This document shows positions 23,937 to 32,921 of a stretch of 64,000 nt of DNA, in pieces. The stretch spans positions 1 to 64,000 of the forward strand of contig DVHE01000058.1 of the NCBI GenBank assembly GCA_018712245.1, read 5' to 3'. The translations under genes were made by a program, and so were the position numbers. Position 1 is the stretch's first letter; every line of letters starts with the position of its first letter. The stretch is from Candidatus Avoscillospira avicola (GTDB lineage: Bacteria > Bacillota > Clostridia > Oscillospirales > Oscillospiraceae). A model generated the notes under the pieces. The model was not told the DNA's origin and ran no database searches. It saw nothing but the letters and a program-made list of their open reading frames with translations.

Positions 23937-24686
23937 ATGAACAAGATTACCGTTACCGATTTGAACCTCTATTACGGCCAGTTCCACGCCCTCAAGGGCA
24001 TCAACCTGGCCTTTCCCGCCCGGGAGATCACGGCCCTGATCGGCCCCTCGGGCTGCGGCAAATCCACCCTTCTGAAGACCCTCAACCGCATGAACGACCT
24101 GGTGGAGGGCTGCCGGATCACCGGCTCGGTGAAGCTGGATGACCAGGAAATCTACGGCGGCATGGACGTCAATACCCTCCGCAAGCGGGTGGGCATGGTG
24201 TTCCAGAAGCCCAATCCCTTCCCCATGAGCATTTACGACAACATCGCCTACGGCCCCCGGACCCACGGCGTCCGCTCCCGAGTGATGCTGGACGAGATCG
24301 TGGAGCGGAGCCTCACCCAGGCTGCCATCTGGGACGAGGTCAAGGACCGGCTCAAAAAGAGTGCCCTGGGCCTCTCCGGCGGCCAGCAGCAGCGGCTGTG
24401 CATCGCCCGCGCCCTGGCCGTGGAACCGGAGGTGCTGTTGATGGACGAGAGTACCTCGGCTCTGGACCCCATCTCCACCGGTAAGATCGAGGAGCTGGCC
24501 ATGGAGCTGAAAAAGCAGTACACCATTATCACCGTCACCCACAATATGCAGCAGGCGGCCCGGATCTCCGACAACACCGCCTTCTTCCTGCTGGGCGACA
24601 TGGTGGAGTACGGCAAGACGGAACAGATTTTCTCCTTCCCCCAGGACAAGCGGACGGAGGACTACATCACCGGGAGGTTTGGATAA
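23937..24686 (+). CDS. pstB: Phosphate ABC transporter ATP-binding protein PstB
   Basis: 249 residues. Walker [10 protein letters not shown] (Lys42), the PstB-specific LNRMNDLV and [14 protein letters not shown], signature LSGGQQQR, Walker [14 protein letters not shown], switch [12 protein letters not shown] at 23937 after AAAGGAG. The phoU start codon shares a base with the pstB stop (TAATG). Confidence 0.97.
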   Translation: MNKITVTDLNLYYGQFHALKGINLAFPAREITALIGPSGCGKSTLLKTLNRMNDLVEGCRITGSVKLDDQEIYGGMDVNTLRKRVGMVFQKPNPFPMSIYDNIAYGPRTHGVRSRVMLDEIVERSLTQAAIWDEVKDRLKKSALGLSGGQQQRLCIARALAVEPEVLLMDESTSALDPISTGKIEELAMELKKQYTIITVTHNMQQAARISDNTAFFLLGDMVEYGKTEQIFSFPQDKRTEDYITGRFG

Positions 24687-25363
24687 TGCGCACACAATTC
24701 GACCAGCAGCTGGGCAAGCTCAATGTGGAACTCATCACCATGGGCGCCCTCTGCGAAGAGGCCATCGGCTTGGTGGCCGCCGCCCTGACCCGGGGCGACA
24801 CCGTCCACTCCCAGGAGATCAGCTCTCTGGAGGTGCGGATCGACCACAAGGAGCGGGACATCGAGAGCCTTTGCATGAAGCTCCTCTTGCAGCAGCAGCC
24901 GGTGGCCGGCGACCTGCGGGTGATTTCCTCGGCGCTGAAGATGATTTCCGACATGGAGCGCATCGGCGACCAGGCCGCCGACATCGCGGAGACGCTCCAG
25001 TATATCACCGACACCGAAGCCGAGAGCAAGAGCCACATCGCGGAAATGGCCGCAGCGGCGGGCCGCATGGTGACGGACGCTGTCAGCGCCTTTGTCGGCA
25101 AGGACCTTCACCAGGCCCAGGCTGTCGTGGCCTACGATGACCGGGTGGACGCCCTTTTCACCCAGGTGAAGTCGGAGCTGACGGCCATGATTCTGGAAAA
25201 TCCCCAGAATGGAGAAAATTGTCTTGACCTTTTGATGATTGCCAAGTATTTTGAACGTATCGGCGATCACGCCGTCAATATTGCCGAGTGGGTGATGTTC
25301 TCCATCACCGGGCGGCATGTGGAGGCGCAAGACAATGCAGAAACGGATCGCAGCGATCCATGA
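24686..25363 (+). CDS. phoU: Phosphate signalling regulator PhoU
   Basis: 225 residues, all-helical, two PhoU repeats each with the metal-binding E/DxxxD pattern (MISDMERIGDQAADIAE and IAKYFERIGDHAVNIAE). It links Pst transport state to the PhoR kinase. Start overlaps the pstB stop by one base; the end overlaps the following kinase gene by 29 bp. Confidence 0.96.
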   Translation: MRTQFDQQLGKLNVELITMGALCEEAIGLVAAALTRGDTVHSQEISSLEVRIDHKERDIESLCMKLLLQQQPVAGDLRVISSALKMISDMERIGDQAADIAETLQYITDTEAESKSHIAEMAAAAGRMVTDAVSAFVGKDLHQAQAVVAYDDRVDALFTQVKSELTAMILENPQNGENCLDLLMIAKYFERIGDHAVNIAEWVMFSITGRHVEAQDNAETDRSDP

Positions 25364-26216
25364 TTTATCCTGTTTAGGGAAGTGTTCCCTTTCGGTGGTG
25401 CTGCCGGTACTCTCCGCCCTGGGGGCGGAGTGCGTAGCGCTGCCCACGGCCCTGCTGCCGGCCCACTTCGCAGCGCTCCCCGGCGTGGAGGCCCGGCCTC
25501 TGACCGGAGAGATGGAGGAGATTCTAAGCGCCTGGATTCGCGGCGGCGTCACGTTTGACGGCGTCTTCTCCGGATACCTGGCTGGGCCGGAACAGTGCGG
25601 CCTGGTGCTGGAGCTGGCGGAGCGGACGCTGCCGTCGGGTCTCTTGGCGGTGGACCCGGCCATGGCGGACCGGGGCAGGCTGTACCACGGCTACGACCAC
25701 CGCCATGTGGAGGCCATGGGGGCTCTTTGCCGCCGGGCCGATGTGATCGTGCCCAATCTGACAGAAAGCGCCCTGCTGCTGGGGGAGGAGCCCCGGCTGG
25801 AGGGCTGGACCCGGCCGGAGCTGGAGGCGCTGCTGCGGCGCCTTGGGCAGCTGGGCCCCAGCCGGGTGGCCGTCACCGGCGTTGCGCTGGAGGTGGGGAA
25901 GGTGGCCGTGGCCTGCCTGGACGGGACGGAGACGGCGATCTTCCAGCAGCCGCTGGTGCCGGGACATTATAACGGCGCCGGCGACCTCTTTGCCAGTGTC
26001 GTCACCGGCGCCATGGTGCAGCAGGGGCGGGACTTCTTCTCCGCCGTGTCCCGGGCCATGGCCTTTACCAGCGCCGTGGTGGCTGCCACGGCCCAAAACC
26101 CCTGCCACCGGCCCTATGGGCTGGACTTTGAACCGTGCCTGCCCCGGCTGCTGGAAGCGCTGCGCCGGGATGGGCGGGAAAGGAGCGACACCGTTGATCT
26201 ACGTACTGGAGGATGA
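25335..26216 (+). CDS. Pyridoxal/pyridoxamine kinase-like protein (PfkB/ribokinase fold)
   Basis: 293 residues. N-terminal AAIHDLSCLGKCSLSVVLPVLSALG and the central DPAMADRGRLYHGY and PNLTESALLLGEE match PdxY/PdxK-type kinases that phosphorylate B6 vitamers; the nucleotide-site GHYNGAGDLFASVVTG includes the anion-hole GAGD with the catalytic Asp. The ATG at 25335 lies inside phoU and the stop lies 23 bp inside phoP, so it is built into the phosphate operon by overlaps on both sides. A B6 salvage gene here is unusual; it would draw on PLP chemistry when phosphate is limiting (speculative). Confidence 0.87.
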   Translation: MQKRIAAIHDLSCLGKCSLSVVLPVLSALGAECVALPTALLPAHFAALPGVEARPLTGEMEEILSAWIRGGVTFDGVFSGYLAGPEQCGLVLELAERTLPSGLLAVDPAMADRGRLYHGYDHRHVEAMGALCRRADVIVPNLTESALLLGEEPRLEGWTRPELEALLRRLGQLGPSRVAVTGVALEVGKVAVACLDGTETAIFQQPLVPGHYNGAGDLFASVVTGAMVQQGRDFFSAVSRAMAFTSAVVAATAQNPCHRPYGLDFEPCLPRLLEALRRDGRERSDTVDLRTGG

Positions 26217-26865
26217 CGACAACATCCGCAAGCTGATACTCTATACCCTCCGCACCAGCGGCTTCGAGGCCGAGGGCTTTGACCGCCCCAGCGCGTTTTA
26301 TAAGGCCATGGCCCAAACGCTGCCCCGGCTGCTGCTGTTGGACATCATGCTCCCCGAGGAGGACGGGTTGACGGTGCTGGGCAAGCTCCGCCGCGGGCCG
26401 GAGACGGCCGGCCTCCCGGTCATTTTGCTCACGGCCAAGGGCAGCGAGTACGACAAGGTCATCGGCCTGGATTCCGGCGCCGACGACTATCTGCCCAAGC
26501 CCTTCGGCATGATGGAGCTGGTGTCCCGGATCAAGGCGGTGCTGCGCCGCACCGAGCCGGCAGCCCAGGAGGAGTACCGGGTGGGCTCGCTCTACGTCTG
26601 CCCGGCCCGGCACATCGTCCGCGCCGGGGATCAGGAGGTACATCTGGCATTGAAGGAGTTTGAGCTTCTTTGTATGCTGCTGCGCTCCGCCGGCGTGGTG
26701 CTGACCCGGGACGCGCTGCTCAACCAGATCTGGGGCTACAGCTTTGACGGCGAGAGCCGCACCGTGGACGTCCACATCCGCAATCTCCGCAAGAAGCTGG
26801 GCGAGGCGGGCAACTGCATCGAAACCGTCAAGGGCGTGGGCTACAAGGCCAATCTGGGCGTATAA
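26194..26865 (+). CDS. phoP: PhoP/PhoB-type response regulator
   Basis: 223 residues: receiver domain with acidic pocket Glu6-Asp7-Asp8, phosphoacceptor Asp50 (LLLDIMLP) and the conserved Lys in LPKPFG, then an OmpR-type winged helix (VLTRDALLNQIWGYSF, RTVDVHIRNLRKKLG). TTG start at 26194 is chosen because AGGAG stands 8 bases upstream and the protein then opens with IYVLEDDD. Forms a pair with the kinase downstream and presumably binds the boxes at 20.73-20.78 kb. Confidence 0.93.
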   Translation: MIYVLEDDDNIRKLILYTLRTSGFEAEGFDRPSAFYKAMAQTLPRLLLLDIMLPEEDGLTVLGKLRRGPETAGLPVILLTAKGSEYDKVIGLDSGADDYLPKPFGMMELVSRIKAVLRRTEPAAQEEYRVGSLYVCPARHIVRAGDQEVHLALKEFELLCMLLRSAGVVLTRDALLNQIWGYSFDGESRTVDVHIRNLRKKLGEAGNCIETVKGVGYKANLGV

Positions 26866-27003
26866 CGCAATACCCTGTTGTTGCGGCGGAGCCGCAGGGG
26901 CCGCGCAGGCGTCCCCAAGGAGTTTTCTACCGCATTTCGCCGGATTTCCACGGCTTTCCCCGGGGAAACCGCCGGAGTGCCCATTAAATCGGAGGCGCAT
27001 GAC

Positions 27004-28668
27004 ATGGCGAAACGAATTTTTCAGGCGGTCTGCCTGGTGGCGGCGCTGGTGCTGGTGCTGGGCTCCGCGGTTATCATGGCACTCTTTTATGATAACTTTG
27101 TGGACCGCACCGAGCAGGCGCTGCGGGCCGAGACGGCCTATGTGGCCCAGGGACTCAACACCGGCGGCGAATCTTACCTCACCGGCCTCCGGGAAAAGAG
27201 CCGCCGCATCACACTGGTAGATGGCGACGGCACGGTGGTCTACGACAACTCCGCCGACGCCGCGCAGATGGAAAACCATCTGGATCGGGAGGAGATCCAG
27301 GAGGCGCTGGAGACCGGAAGCGGCGAATCCCGCCGGGTGAGCGAGACCCTCTCGCAGGAGACTTTTTATTACGCGGTACGGCTGGAAAACGGCATGGTGC
27401 TGCGGCTGGCTGTGACCCAAAGCTCCATCTGGGCGCTGCTTTTGGCGGTCTCACAGCCGGCGGCGGTGGTGGTCATCGCCGCGCTGATTTTGGGCATCTT
27501 CCTGGCCAATCGGGTGGCCAAGCGCATCGTGTCGCCCATCAACCAGCTGGACCTGGACGACCCGGGCAAGAACCAGAGCTATGAGGAGCTCACGCCGCTG
27601 CTCAGCAAGATTGCCCGGCAGAAGCGCACCATCGAGGCCCAGCTCCAGCAGGCCCGGCGCAACCAGGAAGAGTTTTTGCTGATTACGGAGAATATGTCCG
27701 AGGGCCTGCTGGTCATCGACGCCCAGACCAATCTCCTGAGCTGCAACGGCGCCGCGCTGCGGCTCCTGGGGGCGGAGAAGCAGCCGGACAATCCCAGCGT
27801 CCTGGCCCTCAACCACGCCGAGGCCTTCCGGGCAGTGATCCGGGAAGCCCTGGCGGGACGCCACGGCGAGGGCAGGCTGGAGGTGGGCGGCAGAACGCTC
27901 CAGCTGCTGGCCAACCCGGTACAGCAGGACGGCGAAGCCGCCGGCGCTGTAATTCTGGCCATGGACATCACCGAGCGGGAACAGCGGGAGACCCTCCGGC
28001 GGGAGTTCTCCGCCAACGTCTCCCACGAGCTGAAAACGCCCCTGACCTCCATCTCCGGCTTTGCCGAGCTGATGAAGTCCGGCGTGGTGGCCCCCAAGGA
28101 TGTGACGGACTTCTCCCAGAGCATCTACGACGAGGCCCAGCGGCTCATTCAGATGGTGGAGGACATCATCCGCCTCTCGGAGCTGGATGAGCAGGAGATC
28201 ACCCGGGAGACCGGCCCCATCGATCTCTACGCCTTCTGCGAGAAGGAGGTGGCCCGGATGGCCCCCGAGGCCGCCCGGCGGCAGGTGTCCCTGACGCTTC
28301 AGGGCGAGTCGGCTCAGATCACCGGTAATCCCCAGATCCTAGACGAGCTGGTCTACAACCTGTTGGACAACGCCATCAAGTACAATCGCCCCGGCGGCAG
28401 CGTCACCGTGGCGGTGACGCCCGGCAAGCGGGTGCGGCTGCGGGTGACGGACACCGGAATCGGCATCCCCCGGGAGAGCCAGAGCCGCGTCTTTGAGCGG
28501 TTCTATCGGGCGGACAAGAGCCACTCCAGCGACGTCTCCGGCACGGGGCTGGGCCTCTCCATCGTCAAGCACGCGGCCCGGTTCCACCAGGCCCGGGTCG
28601 AACTGCAAAGCACCGAGGGGAAGGGCACCACGGTCACCGTGACCTTCCCGGCGGAAGACGTAATCTGA
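27004..28668 (+). CDS. phoR: PhoR-type sensor histidine kinase
   Basis: 554 residues: TM1 about 9-28, extracytoplasmic sensor about 30-145, TM2 about 148-170, HAMP-like linker, PAS domain about 225-320, HisKA with phosphorylated His341 (NVSHELKTPL), and HATPase with N-box (NLLDNAIKYN), DTGIGIP and GTGLGLSI. Typical PhoR layout. ATG at 27004 has GGAGG 8 bases upstream; about 40 further upstream in-frame codons lack a signal. Ends at a strong terminator. Confidence 0.94.
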   Translation: MAKRIFQAVCLVAALVLVLGSAVIMALFYDNFVDRTEQALRAETAYVAQGLNTGGESYLTGLREKSRRITLVDGDGTVVYDNSADAAQMENHLDREEIQEALETGSGESRRVSETLSQETFYYAVRLENGMVLRLAVTQSSIWALLLAVSQPAAVVVIAALILGIFLANRVAKRIVSPINQLDLDDPGKNQSYEELTPLLSKIARQKRTIEAQLQQARRNQEEFLLITENMSEGLLVIDAQTNLLSCNGAALRLLGAEKQPDNPSVLALNHAEAFRAVIREALAGRHGEGRLEVGGRTLQLLANPVQQDGEAAGAVILAMDITEREQRETLRREFSANVSHELKTPLTSISGFAELMKSGVVAPKDVTDFSQSIYDEAQRLIQMVEDIIRLSELDEQEITRETGPIDLYAFCEKEVARMAPEAARRQVSLTLQGESAQITGNPQILDELVYNLLDNAIKYNRPGGSVTVAVTPGKRVRLRVTDTGIGIPRESQSRVFERFYRADKSHSSDVSGTGLGLSIVKHAARFHQARVELQSTEGKGTTVTVTFPAEDVI

Positions 28669-28673
28669 CTTAT

Positions 28674-28723
28674 GCCCCAGGCAGCCGGATGTCCCATGGA
28701 CGGGACATCCGGCTGCCTGGGGC
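28674..28723 (+). terminator. Terminator of the pst-pho operon
   Basis: Perfect 22-bp stem (28674-28695 and 28702-28723) with loop ATGGAC, followed by CTTTTG. Confidence 0.9.
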
Positions 28724-28803
28724 CTTTTGCGTCTTGAGCCCGGCGAATAGGCCTGATATAATGGTCAAAACAAGGAAGGTCGAAACGAGGAAGGAGTGGT
28801 ACC

Positions 28804-30957
28804 ATGGAAGCACTGCTGGCCGGGCTCAACAGCGCCCAGCGGGAGGCCGTCACCTCCACCGAGGGCTACGTCCGGGTGATCGCCGGGGCGGGCTCCGGCA
28901 AGACCAGGGCCCTGGCCCACCGGTTTGCGTTCCTGGTGAACGAGCTGGGGATTCTGCCGGGGAATATCCTCTGCGTCACCTTTACCAACAAATCCGCCAA
29001 CGAGATGCGCCAGCGGATTCACAATCTGACCGGCGACAACGACACCGGCTATATCAACACCTTCCACGGCTTCTGCGTCTCCATCCTCCAGGAGGACAGC
29101 CACGCCGTCCAGTATCCCAAGCGGTTCCTGGTGCTGGACAACAGCGACATCGACGCCATGCTCCAGATCATCTACGAGGAGCGGGGCCTCACCCTGCGGG
29201 ACATGACCTTCTCCGCGGCCCGGGACATGATCGAGATTCAGAAGCTGGCCAAAAAGCCGGAGTATTACCGGGACATGATTACCATGTCCCTGGACACCCT
29301 CCGGGAAAAGTACGACCAGGCCCGTTCCACCGAGGACATCATTTTTTACGGCTATCTCTACCAGGAGAAAAAGTGCTTCGGCCTGGACTACAACGACCTG
29401 TTGAAATTCTCCCTCTACATCTTCGAGCAGCACGAGGACATCCGCCTCAAGTGGCAGCAGCGGCTGGAGTATATCATGATCGACGAGTTTCAGGACATCG
29501 ATCTCATCCAGTACCAGCTGATGGAGGTTCTGTGCGGCTACCACCAAAACCTCTTCATTGTCGGCGACCCGGATCAGACCATCTACACCTGGCGCGGCGC
29601 CGACGTCCGGTTCCTCCTGGACTTTGACAAGAACTTCCCGGCGGTGAAGACCATCCTGATGATGGAGAATTACCGCTCCACCCCGGAGATTCTAGCGGCG
29701 GCCAACTCCCTGATCGCCGTCAACGAGACGCGCATCAAAAAGGACCTGCTTCCCACCCGGCCCGGCGGCCCGGAGGTGCTGTGCCACCTGGCCAAGAACC
29801 AGGAGGGCGAGGCCCGGTGGATGGTAGAGGAGATGGAGCGGCTCCACAGCCAGGGCGTGGCCTACCGGGATATGACCGTTCTCTACCGGGCCCACTATGT
29901 CTCCAGGGCCGTGGAGGAGGCGCTGCTGGCGGCGAAGGTCCCCTACACCATCTACAGCGGCGTGCAGTTCTTTGACCGCCGGGAGATCAAGGACGCCCTT
30001 TCCTATCTGCGGATGATCGCCTACCGGGACGATCTCTCCTTCCGCCGCATTGCCAACGTGCCCAAGCGGAACCTGGGCAAGCGGCGCATGGCCTTCCTGG
30101 AGGATTACACCGCCGCCCACGGCGGCACGCTCTACGAGGCGCTCCAAGTCAATTTGGACGATCCCATCTTCCGGGGCACCAGGGCTGGCCAGTTTCTCTC
30201 GCTGATCGAGGCCTTCTCCCAGGACTACCAGGGCCGCCCGGTCTCCGAGGTGCTGGCGGCCATTCTCAACGAGAGCGGTTATGAGGCCATGCTCCGCACC
30301 GAGGGCAGCCAGGAGCGGCTGGACAACCTGGCGGAGCTGAAGCAATCGATCTATGAATTTGAGACCACCTGCGGTGAGGAGAGTACCCTGGAGCAATACC
30401 TCTCCCATGTGGCGCTCTTCTCCGGCGGCGACCTGGCCGAGACCGGCGACAAGGTGAAGCTGATGACCGTCCACGCCGCCAAGGGCCTGGAGTTCCCCCA
30501 TGTGTTCCTCTGCGGTATGAACGAGGGCATCTTTCCCTCCCGCAAGGTTCGCACGATGCCGGGGATGGAGGAGGAGCGGCGGCTGGCCTTTGTGGCTCTG
30601 ACCCGGGCGCGGGACCGGCTGTACCTCTCGGAGTCCGGCGGGCGGAACTTTGACGGCTCGCCCCGGTACCCGTCCCGGTTCCTGCTGGACATCGCCCAGG
30701 CGCTGCTGACCTACACCGCGCCCCCGGAGGAGGGGCTCATCCGGGAGACCCGGGAATATGTGGCGGAGAGCCAGCGGCACCTGCCCCAGGAGGAGGCAGC
30801 GTTTTTGCCGCCGGGCCAGCGGGTGCGCCACGCCCAGTTCGGCGCCGGCACTGTGGTGGAGGCCGATCCGGCGCGAAGCGCCCATCTCATTCAGTTCGAC
30901 ACCATGCCCACCCCCCGGCGGATCTCTCTCCGGGCGCGGCTGGAGCTGCTGCCCTGA
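28804..30957 (+). CDS. UvrD/Rep-family ATP-dependent DNA helicase (PcrA-like)
   Basis: 717 residues, superfamily 1A. Walker A AGAGSGKT (Lys33), TFTNKSANEM (Ia), DEFQD (II), GDPDQTIYTWRGAD (III), MENYRSTPEIL (IV), VKLMTVHAAKGLEF (V) and VALTRARDRLYL (VI). The last 60 residues form a small basic Tudor-like module (GQRVRHAQFGAGTV), as in PcrA, where it contacts RNA polymerase. Acts in repair and removal of RecA or transcription obstacles. ATG after GGAGTGGTACC. Slightly shorter than Bacillus PcrA. Confidence 0.93.
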   Translation: MEALLAGLNSAQREAVTSTEGYVRVIAGAGSGKTRALAHRFAFLVNELGILPGNILCVTFTNKSANEMRQRIHNLTGDNDTGYINTFHGFCVSILQEDSHAVQYPKRFLVLDNSDIDAMLQIIYEERGLTLRDMTFSAARDMIEIQKLAKKPEYYRDMITMSLDTLREKYDQARSTEDIIFYGYLYQEKKCFGLDYNDLLKFSLYIFEQHEDIRLKWQQRLEYIMIDEFQDIDLIQYQLMEVLCGYHQNLFIVGDPDQTIYTWRGADVRFLLDFDKNFPAVKTILMMENYRSTPEILAAANSLIAVNETRIKKDLLPTRPGGPEVLCHLAKNQEGEARWMVEEMERLHSQGVAYRDMTVLYRAHYVSRAVEEALLAAKVPYTIYSGVQFFDRREIKDALSYLRMIAYRDDLSFRRIANVPKRNLGKRRMAFLEDYTAAHGGTLYEALQVNLDDPIFRGTRAGQFLSLIEAFSQDYQGRPVSEVLAAILNESGYEAMLRTEGSQERLDNLAELKQSIYEFETTCGEESTLEQYLSHVALFSGGDLAETGDKVKLMTVHAAKGLEFPHVFLCGMNEGIFPSRKVRTMPGMEEERRLAFVALTRARDRLYLSESGGRNFDGSPRYPSRFLLDIAQALLTYTAPPEEGLIRETREYVAESQRHLPQEEAAFLPPGQRVRHAQFGAGTVVEADPARSAHLIQFDTMPTPRRISLRARLELLP

Positions 30958-30982
30958 GGGCGGCATATAGGAGGAGACTACG

Positions 30983-31639
30983 ATGGAACTACAGGGCATC
31001 AAAATCAACTTTCTCGGCGACAGTATCACCGAGGGCGCTGGCGTCAGCGCCCCGGAGCGCCGCTACCCGGACTTGATCGCCGCCGAGACAGGCGCCATCT
31101 GCCGCAATTACGGCATCTCCGGCAGCAGAATCGCCCGGCAGTACCGCCCCTCAGCGGATGTGCGGATGGATCGGGATTTTTGCAGCCGGGTGGCGGAGAT
31201 GGAGCCGGACGCCGACGTGGTGGTGGTCTTTGGCGGCACCAATGACTTCGGCCACGGAGACGCGCCCTTCGGCCAATTCTCGGACCGGACGTCGGACACC
31301 TTCTGCGGTGCCCTCCACGTGCTGTACCGCGCCCTGCTGGAGCGGTATCCCCAGGCGTATATTCTGATTCTCACGCCGCTGCACCGGCTGGAGGAGGACT
31401 GCCCCCGGGGTGATGGCTCCAAGGAGGCTGACGCGCCGCTGCTTCAGACGTACGTGGAGGCCATCCGGGAGACGGCGGCCTATTACGCCCTGCCGGTGCT
31501 GGACCTCTGGGCCACCAGCGGCCTCCAGCCCCAGGTGCCGGTGATTCAAGCGCGCTATATGCCCGACGGCCTTCACCCCAACGACGCGGGACACGAAAAA
31601 CTAGCAGCGGCGATCCTCCGGGTACTGCGCCAGCTGTGA
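30983..31639 (+). CDS. SGNH/GDSL-type hydrolase
   Basis: 218 residues, no signal peptide, so cytosolic. Block I GDSIT (Ser14), block III GGTNDF, block V DGLHPN (Asp195, His198) give a complete Ser-Asp-His set. Probable carbohydrate or lipid esterase; the substrate cannot be read from sequence. Starts 25 bp after pcrA with AGGAGGA before the ATG, so likely cotranscribed with it. Confidence 0.9.
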   Translation: MELQGIKINFLGDSITEGAGVSAPERRYPDLIAAETGAICRNYGISGSRIARQYRPSADVRMDRDFCSRVAEMEPDADVVVVFGGTNDFGHGDAPFGQFSDRTSDTFCGALHVLYRALLERYPQAYILILTPLHRLEEDCPRGDGSKEADAPLLQTYVEAIRETAAYYALPVLDLWATSGLQPQVPVIQARYMPDGLHPNDAGHEKLAAAILRVLRQL

Positions 31640-31645
31640 GAATGC

Positions 31646-31707
31646 AAAGCAAACAGCCACCCCGCCGCGTCTAAAATCAGGCGCGGCGGAATGGCTGTTT
31701 GCTTTTT
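31646..31707. terminator. Bidirectional terminator
   Basis: Long stem (AAAGCAAACAGCCA... against ...TGGCTGTTTGCTTT, with inner CCGCCGCG/CGCGGCGG), T-run on the plus strand. It separates the convergent SGNH and PNPOx-like genes. Confidence 0.85.
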
Positions 31708-31715
31708 TCTTGCCG

Positions 31716-32108
31716 TCAGAAGGTGACGGTCCGGGACGGCGCGGTGAAGGAAGAGAAGGTGGCGGTGCCGTGTTCCAGGGCGAAGATCTGGGTGTTGCCG
31801 TCGCCGGGCTGGTACATGGCCTGGAGCGACGGGTAGGCCTCCAGCATATGCTTTTGGGCCTCGATGCTGGGCTCCTCCACGGCGGTGGCGGCTACACGGA
31901 GCCACTGCTGGCCGTCAAAGGCGCACAGCTCCACCTGGGGATGGGCCAGCATCTGCTGCGAGACGCTTTTGACCTTGCCGGTCTGGATGGTCAGATGCCC
32001 CTCGAAGAGGTCAATGGTGCCGAAGGGCCGCACCCGGGGCTGGTCGCCCTCCAGCGTGGCCAGATAGTAGGTGCCGCACTTTTTGAGAAATTCATAGACT
32101 TCCTGCAT
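31716..32108 (-). CDS. Pyridoxamine 5'-phosphate oxidase-family (flavin-binding split barrel) protein
   Basis: 130 residues, too short for the classical PdxH. Contains the split-barrel strand order with YYLATLEGDQPRVRPFGTIDLF, then LTIQTGKVKSVSQQM and VELCAFDG, typical of small FMN- or haem-binding relatives of unknown reaction. A strong AGGAGG precedes the ATG. It lies next to udk with its own ribosome site; no PLP gene is adjacent. Confidence 0.85.
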   Translation of the reverse strand: MQEVYEFLKKCGTYYLATLEGDQPRVRPFGTIDLFEGHLTIQTGKVKSVSQQMLAHPQVELCAFDGQQWLRVAATAVEEPSIEAQKHMLEAYPSLQAMYQPGDGNTQIFALEHGTATFSSFTAPSRTVTF

Positions 32109-32163
32109 ACAAAAAACCTCCTACTGCGCAAAATACGTGGCCGGGGCGGTACGTCCCGGGAAC

Positions 32164-32799
32164 TTACGGGGAGACCGGCGCCTGGGCCTGGATGTGCTTG
32201 CGGATGCGCTCCATAATCAGCTCCTGGGCCACCAGGTTTTTGCCGCCCTCGGGCACGACCAGGTTGGCGTTTTTCTTGCTGGGCTCCACGAACTGCTCGT
32301 GCATGGGTTTGACGGTGGCCAGGTACTGGGAGATCACCGACTCGATGGTACGGCCCCGCTTTTCCACATCGCGCTTGATGCGGCGGCACAGCCGCACGTC
32401 GGCGTCGGCGTCTACGAAGATGCGGATGTCCATCTGCTCACACAGGGCCTTATTTTCAAAGATCAAAATGCCCTCCACCACGATGACCCGGGTGGGCTCC
32501 ACCAGCAGCACTTCGCGGCTGCGGTTGTGGACGGTGTAGTCGTAGACCGGGCAGTGGATGGGCCGGCCCTTCTTCAGGAGCTTGAGATGCTCGATCATCA
32601 GGTCGGTGTCGAAGGCGTCTGGGTGGTCGTAGTTGAGCGTGGTGCGCTCCTCGTAGGTGAGGTCGTCGTGGGCCTTGTAGTAGTTGTCGTGGCTCAGCAC
32701 CGTCAGCGCGTCGCCAAACTGGGCCTGGAGCCCCTTGACCAGGGTGGTCTTGCCGCTGCCGGAGCCTCCGGCGATGCCGATGATGAGAATATCCTCCAT
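32164..32799 (-). CDS. udk: Uridine kinase
   Basis: 211 residues. P-loop GGSGSGKTT (Lys17), SHDNYYK (nucleoside/Mg2+ site), NYDHPDAFD and PVYDYTVHNR (uridine-cytidine kinase motifs), IVVEGIL (Walker B region), ADADVRLCRRIKRD (lid). Phosphorylates uridine or cytidine in salvage; it would complement the nucleoside importer at 1.6-6.4 kb. ATG after GGGGAGAG. Confidence 0.95.
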   Translation of the reverse strand: MEDILIIGIAGGSGSGKTTLVKGLQAQFGDALTVLSHDNYYKAHDDLTYEERTTLNYDHPDAFDTDLMIEHLKLLKKGRPIHCPVYDYTVHNRSREVLLVEPTRVIVVEGILIFENKALCEQMDIRIFVDADADVRLCRRIKRDVEKRGRTIESVISQYLATVKPMHEQFVEPSKKNANLVVPEGGKNLVAQELIMERIRKHIQAQAPVSP

Positions 32800-32921
32800 G
32801 GTGGCTCTCCCCTCTTTTCTTTCCGTTAGTATACAGGATTTTCAGCCGGATGAAAAGAGCGCCGCGAAAGTTTGGGCATTTTTCCGGAAATGCGGGGCGG
32901 CTGCGGGGCCTCCCGCGAGCC

